Origin: Calothrix sp. 336/3
GTDB lineage: Bacteria > Cyanobacteriota > Cyanobacteriia > Cyanobacteriales > Nostocaceae
Direction of reading: 5' to 3'
NCBI RefSeq assembly: GCF_000734895.2
Contig: NZ_CP011382.1
Coordinates: 1,590,700-1,654,699, forward strand
DNA: 64,000 bases
The position numbers and the translations under genes are program-made. A model generated the notes under the pieces. It was not told where the DNA came from. It did not search any database and saw only the letters and a program-made list of their open reading frames with translations. Below, one piece after another: positions 30,797 to 38,081 of this stretch (within the stretch, counting starts at the first letter, position 1; each line of letters opens with the position of its first letter).

Positions 30797-31978
30797 CTAA
30801 ATATTGGTGGATTTGGGAACTTGGTGCGTCTGAAATTTCACCCACAATAAAAAAGGAACTGCCAATAACTGGCTAACTACAGAAAAAATGATTAATAGGG
30901 TGATTGACCAATCATATAAAATACCCATGAGAGTACTACCTAAAAACCAAGCTAAACCGTAACCTGCACTGAAAATACCATAGGCAGAAGCGCGTTGATT
31001 TTTGGGAACAATGCCAGCGATCGCCGCTTTGAGAATTGATTCTTGGGCACCCATACCCACACCCCAGAGAATCATACCCAAAATTGCCAGATTTGTCTGG
31101 TGGGAAAAAGTCAACGGAGCAAAACCACAGGAAATTAATACTGCAACTATCAGAATAAAAATCCCTTTTCTATCAAACAGATAACCAAAAATCAACGCTG
31201 CCACTGCATCCACACCCATTGCCAACGCATATATAACGGGAATTGTCAAGCCAGAAGCCAGAGCTTGTTTTTGTAAGTGATAGGCAACCAAGGGAAAATC
31301 TGCATAACCAGCAGCTACCACGGCGACAGCACCCAGATAAATCCAAAACACAGGGGGTAAACCCTCCTCTTGTGAGGCAATTTCCTCCTCCTCGAAGTCT
31401 TGGGGGTTGGGGTATATCAGAGGCAAAATCAATAGCATGATTAAACCGAGGATAGCTGGTACAATCAGCACCAGAAAACCATTGTGATATCCTCCCTGCC
31501 AATATAGTACTGCTGCCACTGCTAAAGGACCAGCAACTGCACCAGTCTGATCCATTGCTTCGTGTAACCCAAAACCCAAACCTCTACCCACTTGACTTGC
31601 ACCATGGGAAAGTAATGCATCACGGGGTGGGGTACGAATTGCTTTACCAGTACGTTCCGCAATCATTAAACCCGCAGCAATTTCCCATCTGTCGGCAAGA
31701 GCAAGTAGGGGAACAACGGCAGTATTCAAAAAATAGCCCAGGGTGGTGATAGTCCAATACTGACGGCTTCTGTCACTTAAATAACCAACTCCTAAGCGTA
31801 AACCGTAGCCGACTAATTCGCCAAAACCAGCGATTAAACCAACGAGAGTACCGCTTGCACCCAGGGTTTCCAGGTAAGCTCCGGTGATACTTCGCGCTCC
31901 TTCATAGGTAGCATCGGCGCAAAGGCTGACAAATCCGAGTAAAATAATAAACCTGAAGGCAGTAGATTTTTGTCCCAT
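30797..31978 (-). CDS. Major facilitator superfamily transporter
   Basis: 393 residues with about 12 predicted membrane spans. It opens with a hydrophobic first span (FRFIILLGFVSLCADATYEG), has the MFS loop 2-3 motif GYGLRLGVGYLSDRSRQYW with the conserved Asp and Arg, and repeats a related GYLFDRKG motif after span 8. The substrate is unknown. The N-terminus with ADATYEGARSI resembles a cyanobacterial subgroup annotated only as MFS. It stands alone. Confidence 0.88.
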   Translation of the reverse strand: MGQKSTAFRFIILLGFVSLCADATYEGARSITGAYLETLGASGTLVGLIAGFGELVGYGLRLGVGYLSDRSRQYWTITTLGYFLNTAVVPLLALADRWEIAAGLMIAERTGKAIRTPPRDALLSHGASQVGRGLGFGLHEAMDQTGAVAGPLAVAAVLYWQGGYHNGFLVLIVPAILGLIMLLILPLIYPNPQDFEEEEIASQEEGLPPVFWIYLGAVAVVAAGYADFPLVAYHLQKQALASGLTIPVIYALAMGVDAVAALIFGYLFDRKGIFILIVAVLISCGFAPLTFSHQTNLAILGMILWGVGMGAQESILKAAIAGIVPKNQRASAYGIFSAGYGLAWFLGSTLMGILYDWSITLLIIFSVVSQLLAVPFLLWVKFQTHQVPKSTNI

Positions 31979-32297
31979 TCTGTGAATGATTTTTGATAGT
32001 TTGCTTTCCTATTCAAGCATTTGTTTGTTGTGGAAAAATGCAGAATCACAACAGAGTGAAAGGGAAAATATGGGAGAATGGGAAAGTTCTGTAGCAGTCA
32101 TCGATGAACAGAATGTTTCAAGTTAAGCTATTGAATTGAGGAGTGTATTTGATTGAACTGGGAAGTTCACAAGAGCGCGAAGACAGAGGAAAACATGAAA
32201 GACGCAAATATTGCTCTGTGATTTTGAGAAATAATGAAACGAAAGTTTTCACTGATTTGTCACGGTGAAACATCTTTATAAATAATACCACCTCAAC
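31979..32297. other. Divergent intergenic region
   Basis: About 320 bases between the MFS gene and the RHH-TOBE gene. It is AT-rich with no coding character and no repeat shared elsewhere. It carries the promoters of both genes. Confidence 0.4.
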
Positions 32298-32316
32298 TTA
32301 CCAAGTAAATTGGTAA
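32298..32316. promoter_or_regulatory. Candidate operator before the RHH-TOBE gene
   Basis: TTACCA-AGTAAAT-TGGTAA is a perfect 6-bp inverted repeat with a 7-base spacer, ending 4 bases before the ATG of the RHH-TOBE gene. A ribbon-helix-helix dimer could bind such a dyad and repress its own gene. This is inferred from symmetry and position. Confidence 0.5.
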
Positions 32317-32320
32317 CATT

Positions 32321-32779
32321 ATGCCTAGAAAAGAACAAGGATGGATTACTTTTCAAGCCTCAGAAGAAGAAAGACAACTTCTAGAGGAATTATCTCAGCT
32401 CTCGCAACGGACAAAGACGGAAATTTTGCGAGAACTTGTACGCGGCTTGAGTGACAATGCTGATGGAGGACGGAGCATGGAGCGATCGCCCCAAACAACC
32501 CAGAGTAAGCGACGTCATAAAAATCACGATACTCCCCCTACCACCCCTACAGAAACCCCGAAAAAATTCCTCAAAGTTAGCTCCAGAAATATACTCAAGG
32601 GAGTCGTAACTAAAGTCATCCGTGGAGAAGTGAATAGTCAGGTGACATTAAAGGTTGTTCATGAGGTGGAGTTGACTTCGATTATCACCACAACTTCTGC
32701 GGAAGAATTGGGAATTGAAGAAGGAACAGATGCTTACGCAGTCATCAAATCCAATGATATTGTGATTGCCAAGGATTAA
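32321..32779 (+). CDS. RHH-TOBE (molybdopterin/molybdate-binding) regulator-like protein
   Basis: A 152-residue two-domain protein. Residues 1-48 look like a ribbon-helix-helix DNA-binding domain (WITFQASEEERQLLEELSQL, then RTKTEILRELVRGL). A proline-rich linker (60-85) joins it to a TOBE/Mop domain at 84-152: VSSRNILKGVVTKVIRGEVN, HEVELTSIITTTSAEELGIE and YAVIKSNDIVIAKD. Mop domains bind molybdate or tungstate as oligomers. The fusion suggests a molybdate-responsive repressor. The dyad immediately before the start codon fits autoregulation. No mod genes are adjacent. Confidence 0.78.
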   Translation: MPRKEQGWITFQASEEERQLLEELSQLSQRTKTEILRELVRGLSDNADGGRSMERSPQTTQSKRRHKNHDTPPTTPTETPKKFLKVSSRNILKGVVTKVIRGEVNSQVTLKVVHEVELTSIITTTSAEELGIEEGTDAYAVIKSNDIVIAKD

Positions 32780-32794
32780 CCTGTGGATATTGCA

Positions 32795-33595
32795 TCAAGT
32801 CAGGGGTAAATTATCTGGATCAATCCCTTGGGAGCGTAAATAAGTGATTAACCGTTCTTTCTGCTGACGTTCCTGCTCTGCACGTTGACTTTCTTGCTCT
32901 GCACGTTGACGTTCCTGCTCCGCACGCTGACGTTCTTGCTCTACAAGCTCCACACTCCAAGGTAACAAATTACCCCCTTCATCCCACCATCGTAACCAAT
33001 AACCTGTTCGACCTTCTTTGGTTCCTTGCCAGGTTCCCAAAAATAGCCCCAGGTTGTCAATCCAATTACGACCATTTTCGTCGGGTTGTTGCAACTCATA
33101 ACGACCATTTTCTAATTGATGGAATTCAACTAAACCACCATCGGAATTAAAAATTACATAAATCGGAACCTGCAAAACTTGCTCATAAAAAAACCATTTT
33201 CCTGGTGGGAAAGCTCTACGAGAAGAATATTCTGCACCATCGGTATCTGAGAGAAATTCCATCACCACCGCAGGTACATCCCCTTCCAAATTGGGTGTAT
33301 AACTTTTACGGTCGGCTAAAACTTCTAAAACCGAGGGAATATAAAGCCAATCTGGTGCTTTGACAACAAATTTACCATTGAGGGTAGCGCAAAGACCAAA
33401 ATTTGAGGCAATTAACATTTGGGGTTGAATGAAACCACTGATTTCAAGGCTTTCACTCAAAGCTCCAGCCAAAAGTGGCTGACCTATATTATCCACTGGA
33501 TCGTTCTCTAATTGGAAATCATCGGGCAACGCTTCCCAAGTTATCACCAGTTCTGTTGATGCTTTAGCTTCACCGACCTGGACGACCATAGACAC
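32795..33595 (-). CDS. Uma2 family protein with a C-terminal coiled-coil repeat
   Basis: 266 residues. The Uma2 (DUF820) nuclease-like fold is seen in residues 30-200: VVKAPDWLYIPSVLEVL (PD Asp), GDVPAVVMEFLSDTDGAEYS (E-x-L-S) and WFFYEQVLQVPIYVIF. Residues 218-250 are a heptad-like repeat of EQERQRA, encoded by about four tandem 21-24 bp units near 32870-32945. Such tailed Uma2 proteins are common in cyanobacteria; their function is unproven. It is convergent with the RHH-TOBE gene (15 bp apart). Confidence 0.85.
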   Translation of the reverse strand: MSMVVQVGEAKASTELVITWEALPDDFQLENDPVDNIGQPLLAGALSESLEISGFIQPQMLIASNFGLCATLNGKFVVKAPDWLYIPSVLEVLADRKSYTPNLEGDVPAVVMEFLSDTDGAEYSSRRAFPPGKWFFYEQVLQVPIYVIFNSDGGLVEFHQLENGRYELQQPDENGRNWIDNLGLFLGTWQGTKEGRTGYWLRWWDEGGNLLPWSVELVEQERQRAEQERQRAEQESQRAEQERQQKERLITYLRSQGIDPDNLPLT

Positions 33596-34013
33596 TGCCT
33601 TTTTTAACCTGTTTTTATTGTATCCCTTGGATGATATTTTAAAAATGTTTGCATCCTACCTAGTCAGGATGATAAAGCCAAATCACAGTGAGAAAATAGC
33701 AGGAATTCATCAAACATTCAGGAAATTCTCAGTGAGAAAGCTTAATCTGGAAAATATCCCCTAAAACCCTATTAAAATAATTCGTAATGCTCCCTGCGGG
33801 AGAGCTAACGCTAACGTAATTACTTTTTGTGACGGGGACTTAAACCCTCAAAGTTGGTTAAATGCAGGTTCAGTTAATAATTTTTATGAGCTGATTTTTT
33901 TGATTGCTTTGATTTTCCTAACCATTAATTTCTAGATGGTACAACCGCAGGATTTTTCTCTGCAATTAATCTAAATCCCCAATCTCCATTCCAAATCCAA
34001 AATTGCCTGACTC
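33596..34013. repeat. Intergenic region with a dispersed palindromic repeat at 33778-33823
   Basis: No gene was seen. ATTCGTAATGCTCCCTGCGG followed by GAGAGCTAACGCTAACGTAA matches the second half of the compound repeat at 11463-11578 almost base for base. The rest is AT-rich and contains the presumed promoters of the Uma2 and egtC genes. Confidence 0.65.
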
Positions 34014-34802
34014 ATGTGTCGTTTACTTGCATATCTTGGTTCACCGATTCTTCTGCAACCACTTTTGTATCAACCAGAACACTCTCTTGTTGTTCAAAGT
34101 TACCAACCTCAGGAAATGCTTTCTGGAGTTGTGAATGCGGATGGATTTGGTGTTGGTTGGTACCATACCACTAAAGATACAGAACCCTTTATTTACAGAA
34201 GTACCCTACCAATTTGGAATGATGATAACTTACCACATCTGAGCCGTTATATCGAATCTCAGTGCTTAGTTGGCTATGTACGTAGTGCTACCCCAGGACA
34301 AGCATTAGATTTAAGTAATAGTCAACCATTTCAATATCAGCGTTTGCTGTTTATTCATAATGGCAGGATTGATAAATTTCGCCAAACCTTGTATCGACCA
34401 ATTAGAGAGCAATTAAGTGATGAAATCTACCAGTTTGTTCGTGGTAGCACTGACTCGGAGCATATCTTTGCTTTGTTACTAGCCCTTTGGCAAAAACAAC
34501 CAGAGATGACTCTAGAGAAAGCTTTGCACACAACTCTGCTCACCTTGACAGAGATGGCAGCAGCATATCAAACCTATGCCTATGTCAATGTTGTCATCAG
34601 TGATGGACATCGTTTAGTTGCGGCAAGGTATGGAACCAAATCCCCTGCACCCTCCCTTTATTGGCTACAAAATGGTGGTAATTTCCCGGAATCGATAATT
34701 ATTGCTTCCGAACCTTTATTTCCAGGGGATTGGCAATCCTTCCCAGAAAACAGCATTATCAGTGTGGGAGAAGACAGTGATTTTAGAATTGAGCAAGTCT
34801 AG
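34014..34802 (+). CDS. egtC: EgtC-like gamma-glutamyl hercynylcysteine sulfoxide hydrolase (class II amidotransferase)
   Basis: 262 residues. It begins MCRLLAYLG, so after Met removal Cys is N-terminal and acts as the Ntn nucleophile of a class II glutamine amidotransferase domain. Further family marks are NADGFGVGWY near 40-49, VGYVRSATPGQ near 86-96, and FQYQRLLFIHNGRID near 104-118. EgtC removes the gamma-glutamyl group of the hercynyl sulfoxide in ergothioneine biosynthesis. Its 3' end overlaps the egtB start, and egtD follows, which makes the pathway assignment firm. Its presence implies the gamma-glutamylcysteine-dependent route. Confidence 0.88.
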   Translation: MCRLLAYLGSPILLQPLLYQPEHSLVVQSYQPQEMLSGVVNADGFGVGWYHTTKDTEPFIYRSTLPIWNDDNLPHLSRYIESQCLVGYVRSATPGQALDLSNSQPFQYQRLLFIHNGRIDKFRQTLYRPIREQLSDEIYQFVRGSTDSEHIFALLLALWQKQPEMTLEKALHTTLLTLTEMAAAYQTYAYVNVVISDGHRLVAARYGTKSPAPSLYWLQNGGNFPESIIIASEPLFPGDWQSFPENSIISVGEDSDFRIEQV

Positions 34803-36018
34803 GTTAAAACAGAGGATTTTTCGAGATTTTCAAGATTGTCGAGAGTCCGCGATCGCGCTCTTTGCGGGTATGGATGCAGAGACTTTTTGCCAACAGATAC
34901 ATCCTGATTTTAGTCCTGTGGGCTGGCATTTGGGACACATCGCCTATACGGAGTCTTTGTGGATACTGGAACGTAGTGCGGGTTTACCCTGTCCTTTTCC
35001 CGAATATCGCCAATTATACGCTGCGGATGGTTTACCAAAATCCCAGCGAGTCAAATTACCTTCCCTTGAAGAAACACTACATTATCTCCATACTATCCGT
35101 AGCAAAGTTCTTACCTATTTAGAGGTGACTGAGATAGAATCCCAGGAGCGTTTGTGGCGTTTTTTACTTCAACACGAGAGTCAACACTGTGAAACTGCTA
35201 GTTTTGTCTTAGCTTTAATCAAGGCTCAACAGTCAAAAGTTCACCATCCGCAGTCAACAGTTGACAGTCAAGAATTCACCGAAATGGTGAAAATTCCGGC
35301 AGGTGAATTTGAGATGGGGAGTAATTCTCCAGATGCTTTAGACAATGAGCGACCCCAGCACAAAGTATATCTAGACACTTACTATATTGATAAATATCCG
35401 GTGACTCGCGGTCAATATCGCCAATTTATCCAAGGAGGAGGCTACGCAGATTCGCGGTTATGGTCAGACTTTGGATGGTATTGGTTAAAACACGAGCAGG
35501 TAAATCAGCCTTTGTACTGGGATGATGATGCAACTATGGATGCTCATCCGGTATGTGGTGTTAGCTGGTATGAAGCTGAAGCTTACGCCAATTTTGTGGG
35601 TAAAAGGCTACCAACGGAAGCAGAATGGGAAAAAGCCTCTAGTTGGGATAGGAACCAGGGTATAAGTAGAATTTATCCTTGGGGAGATGACACACCAAGT
35701 CACAGATATTGCAACCATCACAATCATCTGGGGGGAACGACTCCCGTGAATTACTATCCTGAGGGGCAAAGTAGCTATGGTATTTATGATACCCTCGGTA
35801 ACGTTTGGGAGTGGACAGGAAGCTGGTTTGATGGCTACGAAGGTTTTGAATTTTATCCCTACATTGGTTATTCCCAAGTATATTTTGACAAGCAACACCG
35901 AGTATTAAAGGGGGGAAGTTGGGTGACTCGTCCCTGGACAATGCGATGTAGCTTTCGTAACTGGTATCATCCTACGACTAGACAGCTTTTTGCTGGTTTT
36001 CGCTGTGTCATGAGTTGA
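34777..36018 (+). CDS. egtB: Ergothioneine biosynthesis sulfoxide synthase EgtB
   Basis: About 413 residues from GTG 34777, which has GGGAG 6 bases upstream; a TTG at 34789 is the alternative. It overlaps egtC by 26 bp in another frame. The N-terminal DinB-like domain supplies the 3-His iron site: GWHLGHIAYTE near residues 48-58 and LLQHESQHCET near 128-138. The C-terminal formylglycine-generating-enzyme-like domain begins MVKIPAGEFEMGSN, with NVWEWTGSW and FRCVMS at the end. EgtB uses O2 and iron to join hercynine to a cysteine thiol donor. Length is typical (about 400-450). Confidence 0.92.
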   Translation: MILELSKSRLKQRIFRDFQDCRESAIALFAGMDAETFCQQIHPDFSPVGWHLGHIAYTESLWILERSAGLPCPFPEYRQLYAADGLPKSQRVKLPSLEETLHYLHTIRSKVLTYLEVTEIESQERLWRFLLQHESQHCETASFVLALIKAQQSKVHHPQSTVDSQEFTEMVKIPAGEFEMGSNSPDALDNERPQHKVYLDTYYIDKYPVTRGQYRQFIQGGGYADSRLWSDFGWYWLKHEQVNQPLYWDDDATMDAHPVCGVSWYEAEAYANFVGKRLPTEAEWEKASSWDRNQGISRIYPWGDDTPSHRYCNHHNHLGGTTPVNYYPEGQSSYGIYDTLGNVWEWTGSWFDGYEGFEFYPYIGYSQVYFDKQHRVLKGGSWVTRPWTMRCSFRNWYHPTTRQLFAGFRCVMS

Positions 36019-36131
36019 TTTCTAATAGTCAACATAGGTATCTTCAAAATCAGAAATCCCTTGAGGGCAGGTAAGCTATTACTCATTACCCATTCCCCAT
36101 TACCTATTCCCATTACCTAAACCAAAATCCT

Positions 36132-37148
36132 ATGACTGTATCAAAAGAACTGAGTAGTATTTCCCAGCGTTTACAGGTGCGGCATTTACTCAAAGATACT
36201 CGATTTCAGACTGAAAGTTATGGTGCTGATGTGGTTCAAGGTTTGACACAAACACCAAAAACCTTACCCCCACGTTATTTTTATGATGATTGGGGTTCCC
36301 AGTTGTTTGAGCAGATTTGTGAGTTGCCTGAGTATTATGTGACACGTACAGAGACGGCAATTCTAGAAAAATATGCTGGAGAAATTGCCCAGGTGACGGG
36401 TGTTTGTGAGATTGTGGAGTTGGGTAGTGGTAGCTCAACGAAAACGCGACTGATTTTAGATGCTTATCAAGCTGCGGGTTTGCCGCTTTATTATCTGCCG
36501 ATTGATGTGAGTGCGGGGATATTAGAAAGTAGTGCGAAACAATTATTAGTTGATTATCCGACTTTACGGGTACAAGCTTTGGCGGGAACCTATGAAATGG
36601 CTTTATCACAGTTAGGTGATGCAGTTTTAGCCAATAGGATGATTTGTTTTTTAGGCAGTACTCTCGGCAATTTAAATCCCCAGGAATGTGATGAGTTTTT
36701 ATCACAAATTACGGCAGCTTTGCAGTTAGGTGAGTATTTTTTATTGGGGGTAGATTTGCAGAAACCCAAAGATATTTTAGATGCTGCTTATAACGATCGC
36801 CAGGGAGTGACAGCTGCATTTAACCTAAATATGCTCACCCATGTAAATCGCTTGTATGGTGGCAACTTTGATGTCTCACAGTTCACCCATTGGGCATTTT
36901 ATAACGAAGACGAGCAGCAAATTGAGATGCATTTACGTAGCGATCGCCCCCAATCTATTCACTTCGATGCTCTCAACTTATCAGTAAACTTTGAGACTGA
37001 TGAGACTATCCGTACGGAGATTTCTCGTAAGTTTAATTTAGAAAAGATTCAGCAAGAACTCAAAGCCAAAGGGCTGATTCCGCAACACGTCTGGACAGAC
37101 GAGCAATCATGGTTTGGCTTGATATTGTGTCAATTGCAACTGAGTTAG
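36132..37148 (+). CDS. egtD: L-histidine N(alpha)-methyltransferase EgtD
   Basis: 338 residues of the EgtD/DUF2260 family: LPPRYFYDDWGSQLFEQICE near 39-58, TRTETAILE, SAM motif EIVELGSGSSTKTRLILDA near 95-113, YYLPIDVSAGILE, and LGSTLGNLNPQE near 175-186. It trimethylates histidine to hercynine, the first step of ergothioneine synthesis. It follows egtB on the same strand after 113 bp (with short tandem-repeat words ACCCATTCCC), completing egtC-egtB-egtD. No egtA is adjacent; gamma-glutamylcysteine may come from the housekeeping glutathione route. Confidence 0.93.
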   Translation: MTVSKELSSISQRLQVRHLLKDTRFQTESYGADVVQGLTQTPKTLPPRYFYDDWGSQLFEQICELPEYYVTRTETAILEKYAGEIAQVTGVCEIVELGSGSSTKTRLILDAYQAAGLPLYYLPIDVSAGILESSAKQLLVDYPTLRVQALAGTYEMALSQLGDAVLANRMICFLGSTLGNLNPQECDEFLSQITAALQLGEYFLLGVDLQKPKDILDAAYNDRQGVTAAFNLNMLTHVNRLYGGNFDVSQFTHWAFYNEDEQQIEMHLRSDRPQSIHFDALNLSVNFETDETIRTEISRKFNLEKIQQELKAKGLIPQHVWTDEQSWFGLILCQLQLS

Positions 37149-37269
37149 GCAAGGGTAGGTAATATTGGCAATACAAGAAACCCATTTTTTAATACCCCGT
37201 CTCCCCTTGATGTTAATTTCTATCAGATTATTTTCGAGGGATTGAGATTGGTGTAGCATTTATCATCGC

Positions 37270-37410
37270 AGTAATACCGATTCAAAAAATGTTTGCAACA
37301 TATCCAGAATATGAGATGTGATATTATAGCCTCTTGCTCCCTGCTCCCTCTACGCTAACACGTCTCTACAAAATTCATCTGTTGCCTTCTTTTTTCAAAT
37401 TGGTATTACT
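37270..37410. mobile_element. MITE-like element, copy 2 (AGTAATACC...GGTATTACT ends)
   Basis: 141 bp with terminal inverted repeats beginning with a perfect 9-bp match (AGTAATACC/GGTATTACT) and continuing imperfectly for about 30 bp (CGATTCAAAAAATGTTTGCA at left). The ends match the element at 30538-30688; the middle is unrelated. It contains no open frame. Confidence 0.7.
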
Positions 37411-37562
37411 CGACTGGAAAACCCTATTGTGGCGATCGCCTTCATATCAATTCAAACCAAACCCATCGCTGGCGCTAACCATGGCGAATATAATGTAAGG
37501 TGAAGTACCCCAACCAGCTTCAAAACTTTGGAAATTTTAGTAGATTCAAAAAGAGAATAAAA

Positions 37563-37778
37563 ATGCTGAATGCAGTAGAGTTTCAAGCAAAAATCCAAAA
37601 TGGTTTAATTCAGATTCCCGATCAGTACAAACAAGAACTTGGTGAAGGAGAAGATATTAAAGTCATTGTTTTGGTACAAAAAAAATTGTCTCAAAAAAAA
37701 GACATAATTGATGAATTGACTGAGCATCCCGTTCAAGTGAATGGTTTTCTCAGTCGTGAGGAAATTTACAATCGTTAG
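37563..37778 (+). CDS. Antitoxin-like protein of a VapC-type pair
   Basis: 71 residues from ATG 37563. The N-terminal half (AVEFQAKIQNGLIQIPDQYK) resembles the strand-rich DNA-binding fold of short AbrB-like antitoxins, and the C-terminal half (DIIDELTEHPVQVNGFLSRE) resembles toxin-wrapping tails of VapB-type proteins. The next frame starts 3 bp after the stop and encodes the beginning of a PIN-domain toxin (37781-37834), as in typical vapBC operons. Because the toxin is broken, this gene is an orphan antitoxin. Confidence 0.7.
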   Translation: MLNAVEFQAKIQNGLIQIPDQYKQELGEGEDIKVIVLVQKKLSQKKDIIDELTEHPVQVNGFLSREEIYNR

Positions 37779-37780
37779 TT

Positions 37781-37834
37781 ATGACAAATGTTATATCTTT
37801 TATTGATACCAATGTTTGGTTATATCGTTTTTAA
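37781..37834 (+). pseudogene. Truncated PIN-domain (VapC-like) toxin gene
   Basis: Only 17 codons remain, reading MTNVISFIDTNVWLYRF and then TAA. FIDTNVWLY is the first catalytic strand of PIN-domain RNases, with the first metal-binding Asp. The frame stops where a MITE-like element begins (37834), and no further PIN motif is visible after it, so the toxin is inactivated and most of it has been lost. Confidence 0.65.
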
Positions 37835-37967
37835 TATGAAGTTGCATAATAAAAAACCCCACCCTAACCCTCCCCGCTAGCGAGGAGGGAACAAGAATCT
37901 AGTTCCCCCTCCCCGCAAGCGGGGTAGGGGGTTAGGGGGTGGGGTCAAATTCTGTGCAGCCTCATAC
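37834..37967. mobile_element. MITE-like element interrupting the PIN toxin gene
   Basis: About 134 bp, bounded by imperfect 15-bp inverted repeats (ATATGAAGTTGCATA at left; TGTGCAGCCTCATAC at right). Inside are two nested GC-rich palindromes: CCCCACCCTAACCCTCCCCG pairing with the distal GGGGTAGGGGGTTAGGGGGT, and the arms flanking CTAGCGAGGAGG. Ends differ from the ATACC family at 30538 and 37270, so this is another family. Confidence 0.65.
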
Positions 37968-38081
37968 AGAATTGGTATAAGGAAGCAATCTCAAAGTCTA
38001 GTTTTCCCGTTACGATTGTGTAAGTCCTATTTTTGAAAAAGTTGGAGTTCTAAACCCCAGCAACAAACTCTCAAATACCCA

